DNA from: Telmatactis stephensoni
Lineage: Eukaryota > Cnidaria > Anthozoa > Actiniaria > Isophelliidae
Length of the DNA stretch: 64,000 bases
Reading direction: 5' to 3'
NCBI GenBank assembly: GCA_029948255.1
Contig: JALIZF010001762.1
Coordinates: forward strand, 477,501 to 541,500
Notes under the pieces: model-generated
Seen by the model: only the letters and a program-made list of their open reading frames with translations
Database searches by the model: none
Told to the model about the DNA's origin: nothing
Part shown: in pieces, positions 1 through 49,596 of the stretch
How positions within the stretch are numbered: position 1 is the first letter of the stretch
Layout: each line of letters begins with the position of its first letter
Position numbers and translations under genes: made by a program

Positions 1-45
1 TTTTGGGTTCCTTACATCTACTCTACCATATAATTTTATGAAGCT

Positions 46-1996
46 TTAAGGTGACTCCCTATAGTAATTTTTGGACCAAACTGTTCACTTTTTATTTGCC
101 TTAATGTTTGTAGCTTTAATCTGCAGCTTAATCGATTTGATATTGATACCAGCTATAGAGGTAAGATGAAAGTTTTCAATTATGGCAGTTTTAATATGAT
201 CAGTGTTACCATGGCAACAATAAACAATTATCGTTGAAATTGGTTTTTGCTAAATATCTCAAAAACCTGACCTGCTCGGGACAAGCGGTAAACGACATCA
301 TTAACTTCAAGCTAAGGCAAAGCAAATTAGACTATCTTAAAGAAATTCAATCTCTTTGATTTTGAGTAATTTGCAGAAATATTCTGAAGCATTCATTTTT
401 GACATTTTTATATGCTAAAAGTCACGACCGCCCAAACGTTACTCAGAAGACGTGAAACACCAACAAAACACTGTAAAGAAGCCTTTGCTTGTACACTTCA
501 AAGTGGCTAAATGGTTATTCTTAACTCTCTTCCAAAGCGAAGATATCACTTTTTCTTTACAGGCAACTTTTGATAAACATTGCCGTAACGTCTATTTCGA
601 AATTATTTCCAAAATATCTCTCAAACGACTTTATATTTTTGCTTGATATGCTAGGAGTGTATATAATTATCATCTTCGAAACAACATTTGAAAATCCCAT
701 TAAGATTGAAACAGTAAAACATTTTTAAACTCATTGTTAAAGATGACCGACAAATGAACCACAACTCCAGAATGCAAACGGCTGCGACAGCACTTCATTA
801 GCATACCGACACCACGCGCGAAGCTTGGAGACCTCGTTAGCATAACAAGGCAGGCTATTCACAATTCCCGCCAAAACCATACCAATTTGAAAGTTGTAAT
901 AAAGCATAATAGTCTAAGTGTGCATATTTAGACTTACCATAGTATTAGCCTAATGTAATGGTGAACCGACGTTTATCAAAGTAGCTGATAATTATTATTC
1001 CACTTGACATTTTCGTTCATTTGCGCGTGCATTCATTCTCTCACGTGGCGAGTTGGATGTAGCGGTAGTTTTTATCATGCTGAAGAACCCGACAAGAAAA
1101 AATAATAAATTATTCTTTTCTTCTTCTCTTTTAATTGTGACTTTTTGTTTACATTCTTTCGTCTTTCAGCTATTTTCATTGCAATATAATTGGCTTTGTT
1201 TTGTTTACAACAAGGCCTGTATGGTGGTTTTGGCGGGAATTGTGAATAGCGTGCCTTGTTATGCTAACAAGGTCTCCAAGCTTCGCGCGTGGTGTCAGTA
1301 TGCTAATGAAGTGCTGTCGCGGCCGTTTGCATTCTGGAGTTGTGGGTCATTTGTAGGGTCATCTTTAATGGTGAATTTAAAAAAATAAATACACTCCTTA
1401 AGCATATCAAGCAAAAATATTAAGTGGTTTGAGAGATATTTTGGAAATAATTTCGAAATAGATGTTACGGCAATGTTTATCAAAAGTTGCCTGTAAAGAA
1501 AAAGTGATATCTTCGCTTTGGAAGAGAGTTAAGAATAACCATTTAGCCACTTTGAAGTGTACAAGCAAAGGCTTCTTTATTTACAGTGTTTTGTTGGTGT
1601 TTCACGTCTTCTGAGTAACGTTTGGGCGGTCGTGACTTTTAGCATATAAAAATGAATGCTTCAGAATATTTCTGCAAATTACTCAAAATCAAAGAGATTG
1701 AATTTCTTTAAGATAGTCTAATTTGCTTTGCCTTAGCTTGAAGTTAATGATGTCGTTTACCGCTTGTCCCGAGCAGGTCAGGTTTTTGAGATATTTAGCA
1801 AAAACCAATTTCAACGATAATTGTTTATTGTTGCCATGGTAACACTGATCATATTAAAACTGCCATAATTGAAAACTTTCATCTTACCTCTATAGCTGGT
1901 ATCAATATCAAATCGATAGCTGCAGATTAAAGCTATAAACAAGGCAAATAAAAGTGAACAGTTTGGTCCAAAAATTACTATAGGGAGTCACCTTAA
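46..1996. mobile_element. TTAA-bounded foldback transposon, 1.95 kb
   Basis: Long inverted arms: about 50-884 pairs with about 1215-1992, leaving a loop of about 330 bp. Both ends read TTAAGGTGACTCCC (outward TTAA at 46-49 and 1993-1996). The left arm has a roughly 65-bp insertion near 665-730. TTAA flanks suggest piggyBac-type target duplication, but TTAA could be part of the terminal repeat. The reading frames inside are mirror images of each other and not genes. The element lies downstream of PAH exon 3, presumably in a PAH intron. Confidence 0.85.
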
Positions 1997-2918
1997 GCCC
2001 ACTACAAAACTCAACTAATTGGCTGGTAACAAAAAGAGCAAGGGACTGGGTCCAACATGCCTGCTGACCAAGTTTGGGGATGTTTGACTTAATAGAAACA
2101 ATGTTATGAGCATTCAAACCCTGCCAAAACTACAAAGAAATGTATGGTGTCCAGCCAAAACGTCCAGCCAAACCATACATTCTCTGTATTTTAAGAAAAT
2201 TTTGAAACATCATAATTCTATTTCTATTTGCTCAAACATGATCAAATTTTCAATTCTTACTTATTTTTATGTGTTCTTTCTTATTATGAAGTCTGTTTGC
2301 AAATTAACTCGTATCTAGGAAACTTGGTCCCATTCCCCTGCTCATTTTGTTACTGGTTAATTCACATCTCATTTCCTATGAATTAATTAATATAATGAAG
2401 GGGCCCATTTTTGAAAGACCCTGAAATAGTTCTCAACAGCCCCATTGATTTACATATCAAAAAATTACAGAAATGTGGGTGCATGCCTGCAAACTTAACT
2501 GCAAAATGTTAATGATACTGTAGAAATTTAATTGAGAATTAAACGTGCACTATAAACTCTAATCAGGTATATTTACAAGCCCATAAAGTTATTGGGGCTT
2601 AACAAGAAATCTCCAGGCAGCTCCAGGCAGCCTATACTGAGTGAGTGCTGAAAATAGCAGCTCATGATAGATTCCTAATCAGAATTAACAACATGCAGTT
2701 ACTTTATTGTTATCAATAATACATTATGTAGAGTTGAATTGAAGGAAATTCAGCACCCGACAATGGTTTCTACTCATACAAAAAGCTGCTCAATGTTTAT
2801 TTTTAATAATATTATGTTTAACAGTTAATATCTTAAACCATTTGAATGGATGATTTTTATACATACATGTACTTGTAATAAGTTTGTCACAGCTACAACA
2901 TTAATTCCAATAGTGTAC

Positions 2919-5900
2919 CTGTTCCTTGTTGATCTGACATCAAGGTAATGTTTACTGCTTTCTCTTTCAAAGCCTCAACAAACTGTGTCAGCTTGTTCCC
3001 ATGGATGTCCTCACAGTCCACAAAAAAATCATATCTTGTCTTGATGGTCTTTGATGGGCGGGACTCAATATGTGTCATATTGACTTGATATTCCTGTATA
3101 TTATCAAAAAGAAATTTTAGTACATTTTTTATGTAAAACAAAAATAAATAAATAAATAAATTCAAATAAATAAATAAATAATAAATAAATTTATAAATAA
3201 ATAAGTGTTGAATATTAGGTACTCAAGGCCCTGTTACACAATGCAATTATTCTCATAGCCTGTAATACAATGTTGATGAAAGTAGTCAAGAACATTGCAA
3301 GTTGCATACAAGATGTCAGATGTGTGCAAGTCTCTTTGCAACTTGCAAATATGCAACTCTTTGTTTACTTAATTAGTGTTTGACAAAACTAAATATGTCA
3401 GCAGTCACTGCATGCAGCACTCTGATAAGGAGCAAGGATGGCACAGTTGGTTAGTGTGCGGCCTTCGGTGCGAGAGGTCCCGAGTTCGATCCCCAACAAG
3501 ACCTCACATCCTTGTTTTGACTTCTTTAATTAGTTTAAATACCCTTAAAATGGAGCACTGATGGAGAGAGGGGAGTAAAATGAGCACACATCAACCTCAG
3601 GTTTGTCAGTTGAATTACTGTTACGAGTTATCGACATTAAATATATGGTCGCTTTACTTTTACTTTTTAGTTATTTTCAACATCGATTGCATTGCAGGTT
3701 GCAGGATAGATGTTACAATTAAGCTGCAACCTGCTTTGCAACATTGCAAAAACCAGAAGCTCATTCAACTTTTTCTGCAACTTGTAATGCTATACTGCAA
3801 GTTGCAGAGAGTGGGTGTTACGTGTGCAATCTCCTTTGCAATTTGCAGCTGCAGATAGAATGGTGGCTCATTGCAAGTTGTAAGAAAAATTTCCTTGCAT
3901 CATGGTTTTTACAAATACACAGACTATTTTATGGAATGCATGCAAATATTGAAAAAATTAATTTTATCTTGCCATCAATGTACTAATTATATAGCTGCCT
4001 CTAAATCACATATTGCCAACAGATAGATTTTTCTTTAATTTTGGTTGACTGTCCAATTTTTCTTAAATTGGACACTTGAAATTGGACAATTTACCAAAAA
4101 ATAGAGATAAGTGCTCATAATATTGGATTTAGAGGCAACTATATAATTAATAAGTAACAGGACTCAATGCTTGTCCAATTTGAAAAAACTGAACTAAAAA
4201 AATTCCTCTGATTGCCAAATTGGACTCGGCCTATGGCCTCGTCCAATTTTGGCAGTCCTCGGAATTTTCTTCGTCCAATTATTTTCAAATTGGACAGCAT
4301 GGAGTCCTATTACATATACAAATTGTACCTACTAGATGTTTGTGGGACCTTTAATACCATACCTAATTTGGACTCAAGTTTTTAAATAAAGTTCTAAAAA
4401 TTTGGATGGAAAGACAAGATTAATTTTTTTCTTAAAAACCTCACTGATATATGGTATCACTTAGACAGGTTGCTACTTAACAGCAGATAATGCTAAATCT
4501 AAAACAATGATCTCATTCATTAATCAAGATTTTGCTTCATCAGCCTTGCATTTTTATTATCCAAGCTTTCGAGCAACTTGCTCTTCATCAGGGTAAACGG
4601 TTGTGACAATTACAAGAAATCACGCATGTAAATACACTGCACGCGCTTCTAAGACGTTAAAAACAATCTTGATGAAGGTATAGAATAAAAGATTGTGCAT
4701 GCATGGTCAAGGCTCTACTCCTGGCACCTCCTGCATGTCTGCTCTTTGTCAGTCTCTTTGAAGTGAGCTTCATATTACCAATTCTTCTCTCATGCAGACA
4801 TGTTTTTATTTCAAATTGCTTGGTTATTTTACCACTGTTTATAGGCTACTGTGAGGCCAACAAAGTAGCCATGCAGACATCAATGTTGAAAAAGCCTATT
4901 GATCATGACCAGTCGAGGCTTAAAAAGTCTAGCAGAGCATGTAAATACATAGACCTCTTTACAATTGCAGCTGCCCCAGACCACAAGACATTAACTTGAG
5001 AATTGTCCTTTTGTGATAAACATGTTAAGATATTTACATATGAAAAAGAATAAACTCCCTAGAGTGGCATTACGTGGTCTGAAATGGGACAACAAACAAC
5101 GAAGGTAAAGATCGAGGTCTATAGTATTTATGCAAACGAGGTAAACATACATAAAGACGTCCATGCATGGACGATTAAAATTTTGATCATTTTAAAACCT
5201 GTTTCTGCGATCAAGCCCCTAAACAATCTCGTTTATTGGTTCTATTGCATTATTTTGTATTCTAGAAACGATCATTAAGTCTTATATTTGTACTGATTGT
5301 CTTCGATGATTCAGAAATCCTAAAAAAATGAATTGAATTACTTCAATAAATTTCCGCATCAGTAAATTCTTTATGTAAACTGATGCAATCTTAGATCTTT
5401 GGGATAAAAACTGGACGATTGTTGATAGAATTCGCGTGGAGCTTGTTTACCCACGTGTAAAGCGACCGCCTATAGCCACATAAACACGTATATGTTTATA
5501 GTTTAACTACAGCGTGTAAACGGAAAAAGGTTTTCTCTGCCAAAACTTGTTCAACAACAACAACTAATAAACTACCTTGAGGATCAATCCTTAAAGAACT
5601 TCAAGGCAAAAATTCTTAGTAAATATGATTTAAGTTAGAATTCGATTGCTTCAATTATAAGTTAATGATCCGTTATTCATACAGACACGTCTTGTCTGAT
5701 CTTTTAAAAAAGTCTTTACTTACCTCAAAGAGCTTCAAGGCTCTCGCCAAAGCTCCAACTTCTTCTTCAAGAGTAAATACAATAGTGGACTTGAGAGAAT
5801 CTTTTTCATGTCTCTGCAAAAATGAAGACACAGCAGCTAAAAAACTCGCCAGAACGAGAGGATCAAGGACGTGCGTATTGCACAACAGTGCTACATTGAT

Positions 5901-6061
5901 TTCAATGGGACTCTTGTACTGCGAAAATTAACCCTCAAAAATGCCAAATTAGAGTCTAAATGTATGCAAAGAAGCTTAAACCTCAACCCAGAAGTTTATA
6001 CCTTAGCTTTTCCATGTTCATCCTCAATTTCGAAGTGTTTTCTCTTCAGTACTGCGTCCAT
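2919..6061 (-). CDS. PAH: Phenylalanine hydroxylase-type enzyme, ACT-domain exons (partial gene)
   Basis: Three exons: 6002-6061 (ATG at 6061, 20 codons), 5724-5813 (30 codons), 2919-3093 (58 codons plus one base, donor ACAG/GTACAC). The 108 residues align with the N-terminal regulatory ACT domain of phenylalanine hydroxylase: EEEVGALARALKLFE followed by EYQVNMTHIESRPS. The two motifs that bind allosteric Phe in the mammalian enzyme, GAL (40-42) and IESRP (59-63), are conserved, which favours PAH over tyrosine hydroxylase; tryptophan hydroxylase is a weaker alternative. The iron-binding catalytic domain is not in the window; I found no exon for it between 1 and 2918. A CACGTG E-box lies about 35 bp upstream of the ATG. 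Confidence 0.88.
3130..3206. repeat. AAATA microsatellite beside PAH exon 3
   Basis: Runs of AAATAAATAAAT about 45 bp upstream of the acceptor of PAH exon 3 (in transcription sense, TTTAT repeats before the polypyrimidine tract). Confidence 0.6.
3225..3900. repeat. Region rich in TTGCAACTTGCAA words
   Basis: Many direct and inverted TGCAAGTTGCA copies on both sides of the SINE at 3432. Probably a decayed foldback element, similar in composition to 18726-18954, interrupted by the SINE. Confidence 0.35.
3432..3565 (+). mobile_element. tRNA-derived SINE of a second family
   Basis: GATGGCACAGTTGGTTAGTG (A box) and CCGAGTTCGATCCC (B box) 42 bp apart, followed by a non-tRNA tail. The 3' half does not fold to a tRNA acceptor stem, so it is not called a tRNA gene. 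In the PAH intron. Confidence 0.55.
4140..4318. mobile_element. Palindromic MITE of the TTGGACT type
   Basis: AACAGGACTCAATGC...TTGTCCAATTTGAAAA pairs with TTTTCAAATTGGACAGCATGGAGTCCTATT. The centre has a CTCGGCCTATGGCCTCG near-palindrome. In the PAH intron between exons 3 and 2. Related elements: 49882-50038 and 54022-54178. Confidence 0.6.
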
Positions 6062-6303
6062 GATCGCTTCTCGGTTTATTGTTCGAAGATGTGGTCACGT
6101 GATTTACTCAAGGGGGTGTGCGGGGGTGTGCGTAGGGGAGGCGATCACTACCAAAACACGATCTTGAGATGGCAGTACCACAAAATATTGACGGCGTTGA
6201 AATCGCAATTAGTTTATAGTATTTGAAAAATTCCGACTACCTTGCATTAGTATTTTTGAAGAAATTCCCCGGCTGCCGGGCATATTATAAGACAGCAGGA
6301 TAT

Positions 6304-6767
6304 ATATATTAAGAGGAGATTTTTTTCAATGACGAGCAATAATGGTGAAAAGCGCCAAAAACTACACCTTCGTGAGAGTTTCAATCCAAATTTTCGTTCT
6401 GGATTAACACTCAAATCCTTTTTCTACCGGATAAAAACTCATGTACCAAGATAAAATACCCGTTTAAAACGGATTTTTGAATTGTACAAAGACTTTTTCT
6501 TGAAGTTGTGTTGGGATTCAGCTTTTTCAAGCTGAATATAAAGAAAACATACAGAAAATGAGCAAATGAAGGCCTAAATCTTATTTTCGATCCAAATTTT
6601 CACTTTGGATTAACACTTTGATTCAACTTTTATCGGCCAAAACTACTTACAAACAACTTAAACTTTCTTATAGAAATGGTTTTAGTTTTGTACAACAGCT
6701 ATTTTTCAACTCAGGAGTTTTTGTCGTTCACTGCTCGAACTTGAAAAAAATCCCCTCTTAATATCAG
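6304..6767. mobile_element. MITE upstream of PAH
   Basis: Terminal inverted repeats ATATTAAGAGGAGATTTTTT / AAAAAATCCCCTCTTAATAT, about 60 bp with mismatches, separated by about 340 bp without coding potential. Confidence 0.65.
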
Positions 6768-6798
6768 TCGCAATTGTTAAATAGATCGTGACTGTTTG

Positions 6799-7077
6799 TT
6801 AGTTTTGGCCGCGATCACGTGTATATTTCCCCGTGGTTAAGAACTGCAATAACTGAGGCGGGATGCCTTTGGCAAAGGCTTTGGTGGGCGTGCTCTCGTA
6901 CCCAGAGCCCGCGTTCCTCCTGGTCAGCAATCGAGGAATAAAACCCCAACCTAAAGAACCAGTAATCGAATCATATACCTCCCGAATATCTTTCTTAAAA
7001 TTATCAAAAAAATCCCACATCCAAAAAGCTTCTTTGAAATTTGGCCGGGCTTGGAAAATGTCAAGAAAATCGCTCAT
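6799..7077 (-). CDS. Hypothetical short reading frame between PAH and DGK
   Basis: A 92-residue frame starting with ATG at 7077 (MSDFLDIFQARPNFKEAFWM...). The first 33 residues have an ordinary protein-like composition and end at a possible donor (GGGAG/GTATAT at about 6978), so this could be a first coding exon. The second half overlaps GC-rich sequence (about 6855-6935) that looks like repeat. I do not recognise it; no partner exon was found between it and the PAH start at 6061. Confidence 0.25.
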   Translation of the reverse strand: MSDFLDIFQARPNFKEAFWMWDFFDNFKKDIREVYDSITGSLGWGFIPRLLTRRNAGSGYESTPTKAFAKGIPPQLLQFLTTGKYTRDRGQN

Positions 7078-8843
7078 AAATCAGTTTCACTTATTCTCTT
7101 CTCACACGATCTTTTCTAGACGTGCGCAAAGTCGATCTGTTTTTCGTGAACAGTACCGTGAACAGTATCCGAAGTTGGCGCTTGCCTGAAATCTTACGAG
7201 AAAAGCAGGGCAGGGGCAGGGGCAGGGCTAACATTAAATCTTGTCCCTTCCCTTTATATAGCGCACAATACAGCAACACAAATTCAAATTTACTTAGCTG
7301 AATAAGACTTTATTCGTGAATTGTTTATTCAATTTCATTTAAATATTGATTAATGAGGGGGCTTATTTACGTAGACACTACATGACTTCAAATATTTCTA
7401 TGATCAGACTTTTTTTGTTGTCACGCAACAAAATAGAAATCCTTGCGTGACAACTCTCAAGGCTTTTTTCTTTTTACACTATTAAGCGCTACATAGGCTT
7501 TCCAATTATCTGGCTACCAGCTCCGTTTTGATTGGACTGCACGATTATAATACATTGATATGGCGTGCGTTATGTTCAAAATATGTACAAATTCGCTAAC
7601 GTAACGCTAGAATCGCACGCAGCAACATTCCTAAATTGTCACGTAAGGTATATTGTAATTTCTAAATTTTGTCTAGCTTGTCACGCAAGCAACAAGTGTA
7701 CGTACATGTATATAACATTGTACTTTTGCATCGCTGTGCAATTGACTACAGCTAATGTAGTAGCCCATTGTAGGAAGAGGACAAGGAATGTTTTGGGCCA
7801 ATACAAAGGCATTTATATTCTACATAGCCTCCTTCGTAGACTCCCTACGATCGACACGCAACGCCTGTCTCTCCACGTAACGACGTTTCTTGGTGAGCTT
7901 ATGTTGCGTGATAACCTCAAAGGACGTCTGCGTAGGAACCTTTATTCTACATTTCTGACATTATTTGCGAATGCTAGCTACACCTTGAAGGTTGGGGGAC
8001 GACAGGGATGATATCACAAGATTTGGCACCTTTTAGGGGACTCGCGCTGAGATACTGAGTAGGAAAGGGAGGGGAAGGGAGGGGAAGTGAAGGGAGAAGG
8101 CGAAGCACCTCTTCTCCCTCCTCCCCCTCCCCTAGAAGCGTCAGCGCCTTTCAGGAGTGAAAAAGACAGTTCCCGACGATCACGCCCAGACCAAAATATA
8201 TGGGAGCCCCCCTCGGGTCGGCTCGGGTCGTCAATACGGTATAGTTACGTTACGCCGCAGGTCGTACCGCAAAGTTTCGTTTCCGACTCATAAGATATGT
8301 ACTCTGCAATTCTAAAATTGTAACTATCTAATTGCGTTTGATACTATGCGAAATTATTTTGTTCTTTTCAGTTTGAAGAATTATCTCTAACTCCAGATAA
8401 GATTGTTGGATTTCCTAGACATATTTAGACATAGAAGAAACCTTTACGATCCAGAGGAGACAATGGCTAGTGCACAAGCGACTTACATGTAACTGCTGAA
8501 GGCTATACATTTTACAGTTTCTTACATTTTATATTTACAGGGGGAGAGTTAGCATATTGCCGTCACGAACATACGTTAACGTAACGATAAGTACACAGCT
8601 ATAAATCGAAGATACGTTATTGGTATACGCAACGAACCGTTTAGTTTCGTCACGCAACGTGAGGACGTTGCATGACGCGGCTAAACAAGGCTGCGAGAGA
8701 GACTAATGGAAGTCTGACGGTTTTTTAATTAAAATATTTTCTACAGAGCATTTTTGATTCATTATTGCTCGCCAAAAATACAATATAACAAAAGTAACTG
8801 TCAGAATAATAATTCATTTGGTGCCAGCAGAATGCCTTTGGGA

Positions 8844-8864
8844 GGGGGGGGGGGGGGGGGGGGG
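8844..8864 (+). repeat. 21-base uninterrupted G run
   Basis: A homopolymer of 21 G in the PAH-DGK intergenic region. It could form G-quadruplexes and is prone to length error in sequencing. Confidence 0.9.
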
Positions 8865-9432
8865 AGGACAGTCGGGACGAGACATGAAAGTGAGGCAGTT
8901 ACGTCTCGTTCCAACCTCCTAACCGCTAATTCGTACGTGCTACACTGTAAAGAGCTTTCTATTGCAAATACTACTGTGTTCTACAGCCCCTGGTAAATAA
9001 TTGAAATGAATAAGACCTACACTCATAAAGATTAGAACCCCATTATATCGAACTTGTTGGTCCCTTGAACACCCGCTATCTCGACCACAATCTATGGGTC
9101 GTTATTCCAGAAAATACTATCCATCATTAATTTTGAGCCTTCTCTATCTTAAAGAAGCTCACGTTAGGGAGTTCGATATATCGGGATTTTATTGATAGCA
9201 AAAATAATAATGTAAGGTTATGTAAGGTGTTACGTAAAATTAGACGTAAATTTACCCCGTAATAAATAAATATAACAACAGGGACAATGAGTAGTATAAG
9301 GTGATATGGATAATGCATTGAGTATACTTTTTAGTTCATAAACAAAATGAAAGAAGGAAAAAACAGGAGAGAGAGAGGGAAGGGTGGGGGTACCTTTGTT
9401 ACCTCTCTTTTCGTACAAAATACCATCTCATT

Positions 9433-9890
9433 GAATGGAGACAAGGGTTTCCCATTACCCTTAATCTAACAGTTGTGATTACATTATGTTGCATGACATT
9501 TTACGATGCAACGAAAGATGTCACGCATAACGCACGAACAATGAACTATATTCATAGGCTAGTTCCGTCGTTTCATGCCTGCTGCCTTCTCAGTAAATGG
9601 AAACAAAAGAAATCCCCCATTACCTTTTACCTTACAGTCGTGTGGATTACGGTCTGTCACATATTTTACGATGTAACGAAAGATGTCACGCGTAACGCAC
9701 GAACAACGAATTCTATTTATAGACTAGTTGCATCCTTTCATACGTAGTGAATGGAAACGAGAGAACTCTCCCATTACCCTTTACCTTAACAGTTGTGTAG
9801 AGTACGTTAATGTCACATAATATTTTAAGATGTAACGAAATATGTCACGCGTAACGCACAAACAACGCATTCAATTCATAGACGCATTAG
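9433..9890. repeat. Tandem repeat, about 157 bp x 3
   Basis: Three diverged copies, each with AATGGAGACAAGGG-like, CCCATTACC, ACGATGCAACGAAAGATG and TCACGCGTAACGCACGAACAA segments. Copies start near 9433, 9592 and 9750. The last ends about 20 bp from the DGK stop codon, so the array would lie within the 3'UTR if the polyA site is at 9188. Confidence 0.75.
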
Positions 9891-9910
9891 GTATGTTCCT
9901 GGTTTCAAAA

Positions 9911-46345
<36,435 letters not shown>

Positions 46346-48382
46346 TTTCCAAAGCCCTACATTACAGCACAAACGGCTCTACCATTCCAACAGAAAAACA
46401 CGGCTCAATGCTGACTTTTTCAAGGCGATACAAGAGCAAATTTAGTCACCATTGTGGTTTTGCAAGTCGCTTTTGGAAACTTCAATTTAGATCAATACAT
46501 GTTGACTAAACTGCCAATCTCGCAATGCATTATGGTTAGCGCGGGGGCGAGAAATGCGACTTTTTACCTTACAATCTGCCATTCAAAATCGACTTTCCAG
46601 GCAAAAACAGCAAAATTCTCTCTCCGAATTCTCCAGCATAAACTTATCACCGACGTCTACTGACTCGTTAGTCCATTTTTTCAGTTTTACATGTTAAACA
46701 ATAAGTTAGGATAGCCTGAAACTGAATGAGTAGTGGTAGAATGCGGCCTATTCTTCTCCGGTATCGAAACTATATCACCTTCAGTTTTCCAACCGCAACG
46801 ACTAAGGGAGGGTTATTCCCGGCCTTTTTTACAAGAAGGAAACATTCAAGAATCATCGAAACTTTATTCTTTTAAAATCTAAAGTGTAAATAGCAAGGAT
46901 AAAACGAGAGAGGCCTGTCAAAGGCACATTAAAGATGGGAAATTTATTCGCTCATTTAGTCCAAATGGAAATCTCAAGCACATAAAAGCTTATTTGACTT
47001 CGATTCTCTGAAACGCATTACTAGATTTAAGAAGCAATTTCAATTGCTAAAATTGACTTTCCACTTAATTTTCGCTTAACGATCCCGTTGAGTATTTTAT
47101 ATAATTTAGTGGTCAGTTTTTATCAAAAAGGTTTTATTCCTACAAAGCTTTATTTTCGCCGATTACTTAAACAAGAAACGGGTGTAAATTTTGTTTCAGA
47201 TATCAATTCAAATAGCAAAGAAATATGTAATATATTGTTTTTCTAATTCTTTTGATCAAAATCCTGGGTTGGTCAATTTTCTCTTTCATTTTAACGCCAT
47301 ATTCAGGATGCACTTCCATCGGGATGGTCCCTCGACAGCTGAAGACGTTCCTTAATTGTGGTTTACTTGACTAGCTTTTCACTTCTTTCTTTAATTCTTT
47401 CTTTCTCGGCTTTCCTTCCTTCCTTCCTTCCTTCTCTTTTATTTTCTTTTTCTCTTTCTTTCTTTTTCTTCTTTCTTTCGTTCTATTCTTTCCTTTCTTA
47501 ATTTCTTTCCTTATCTTTCTCTTTTTTTTCCCTCTTTTTTCTGTTTTTCTTTCCGTGTCTCTAGCTCTCTTTTCTTTCCGTTTATTTTATTCTCTGTTTT
47601 TCTTTCTTTCTTTTTTAACAAACAAAGAAAACTGAATTTGGGCATGTTATAGTCCATGTTAGTGTGAGAGATGCCTATTGAATAAAATATTATTTTTCTG
47701 AATGATTCAGCAAACACGGAACTATAAGAATGGCAGTCAGAGGATCTCAGCGTTTCGTAATATTGAGGTGTATCTTGTCTCAGCCATTGAACGATTTAAT
47801 TGTAATTATTGCACATTCAGATTATCCAATTGAGTGTATGTTCGTTTGGGGGTGTCCGTATAGTTGTGGTGCTCAGTGTATAAGAGGATTTCAGTTTTCA
47901 AACTCAAAACTGATATATTCCATGGCCAAATGACAACTGTCAGTAATGTGGAAGTGTCCGTATTATAGTCTAGGTGCTCGTTGTATAGGGGTTTCATGGG
48001 CTAATTTCAGCTGTCAGCTACCGAGGCCCGAGAGAACTGTTTGTAAAATGGAGGTATTAGCAGGTTACGTAATAACGGGGTTTCCGTGATTGGAGGTATT
48101 TGAAAGGAAAACACGTTCAACCAATTTGTTTTCATTTATTAAAATTTCCAACGTGTGACAACAAACATTTCAGTGTTCAACTTCGAAATTATTTACACAT
48201 ATCGTTAAACCTTTGAGAGGTCTGTAAAAATATATAAACATATTAAATTTGTATCAACTGCTAAATATATTAACTTTAATTGATTTTTAATTGTCAATAA
48301 AGATTACTGTCGGCACGAATACGTATTTTTGACCGTCGTCGATACACGTCCTAAGGTAGACATAACGCACTAATAAACCTTT
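46346..48382. promoter_or_regulatory. Region upstream of the DGK start
   Basis: The DGK promoter and 5'UTR should be here. No clear TATA box was seen near the ATG. Frames at 46187-46663 overlap exon 1 on the other strand and are shadows. The right part is the pyrimidine tract and plain AT-rich sequence. Confidence 0.4.
47380..47615. repeat. TTTC/TTCC pyrimidine-rich tract
   Basis: Decayed (CTTT)n and (CCTT)n repeats upstream of the DGK start. Confidence 0.8.
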
Positions 48383-48730
48383 CCCCAAAATGGCGGCCGG
48401 TTTTATTTTTAACTTTTGTACTAATCCCTGAAAGAGTATGTCTCACTAGCTTAGCAACTGTGCAAAAATTTAGAAAGTTCCAATGAAAATCCGCAGATAT
48501 GAATTTTTGAAATTTTATAGCATATACCCCCAGCCATACATTTTCTGTAAAATTTGAGAATTTGAAAATTTTCATATCTCTGCATGCGGATTTTCATTAG
48601 AACTTTCTAAATTTTGCACAGTTACTAAGTGAAACATCCTATTAAGTGTTTTGAGGAATCATTAGGTCTTAGGTTGAAAAAACTAAAAAGAATTATGCTA
48701 ATGAGCGGCGGCCATTTTGGAGAAATGCCT
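48383..48730. mobile_element. Foldback MITE between DGK and DENND5
   Basis: Outer ends CCAAAATGGCGGCC / GGCGGCCATTTTGG, and an inner perfect pair GTGCAAAAATTTAGAAAGTT / AACTTTCTAAATTTTGCAC. The loop lies near 48545. Confidence 0.75.
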
Positions 48731-49410
48731 ATTCGGAGAAATTTGAAAATGCATGTTGTATTTAGGTCCGTCGTCCACACTAGTCTAAAACGTTTCGTTT
48801 TTCAAAGAGATCACCGTTTCAGCAGCGTGGACAGCGAAAACGGAAGGAAACAAGATGTGCTTTCAAATATACGGGTCAATGTGGACAGTAACTATAGACT
48901 TTCCAGTACCGACATTTAAAGAGTAAACTTCCATACCATTACACTTCCTGAAATAGACGTATGTTTGTTTTCTCTGTGGGAATAGTGATTTCTTGTGCGG
49001 ACACAAATACGCATATAGAAATTTGTATTATTTTCGTAAATTTGGTTAGGGGGACCTCTTATAGTGCTAACTCGGATCCTCCTTTTCAAATATAGTATAT
49101 TGTATATTGTATTTGAATGAACAGGGGAAAATTATTAGTAATTTTCACCTGAATGAAGTCTTATTATTATGGTTTCAACGTATTTGTTATATCATATTTA
49201 GATGCACGGATGTCTTGGAACAAGACATTTCATTCTATTTCACGTATTCGTGTTGACAGTTTAACACACAAAACATAAATTTCTTACTTTTTCAACTCTT
49301 GAATATAGGCGACAGTCAAAATAGCAAGGTTGGTCAAACGAAATCTACACACACATATCGCGTCATTTCAAGAACTCTTCATCTGTTGTAGAGTGTTTTT
49401 CAGTTACAAG

Positions 49411-49596
49411 GGCGGATTTAGGGTTTTCTTCAGGGAGGGGTGCACCCAGGATTATTTTTCAGGAGGGGTGGAGGGGATGCAGCGTCATAGAAATTGGAAA
49501 CTATCGAGAGGGTACTTTGGAAAAATATAGAGAAAGGGCGTGGTCTTTGGAGGGGATGCGCACCCCCTGCACCCCTCCCCTAAATCCGCAACCTGA
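49411..49596. mobile_element. Short MITE of the GGCGGATTTAGGG type
   Basis: Begins GGGCGGATTTAGGG and ends CCCCTAAATCCGC, with GGGGTGCACCC and GCGCACCCCCTGCACC inside. Same family as 17042-17232. Confidence 0.6.

Larger units (their letters stand above)
6768..9432. other. PAH-DGK intergenic region, left part
   Basis: No supported gene apart from the doubtful frame at 6799-7077. Contains a GC-rich repeat-like block (6850-6935), GGCAGGGGCAGG repeats (7205-7230), many TCACGCAA / ACGTAACG words (7560-8700), a GGGAGGGGAAG run (8065-8100) and the G run. The 148-codon frame at 7565-8011 lacks any recognisable domain. Confidence 0.5.

Noticed and set aside
1053..1388. 111-codon frame inside the first foldback element
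   Set aside because: The sequence is mirrored in the opposite arm; no domain and no codon bias.
7565..8011. 148-codon plus-strand frame
   Set aside because: ACGT-rich repeat-like DNA, no recognisable domain, no splice partners.
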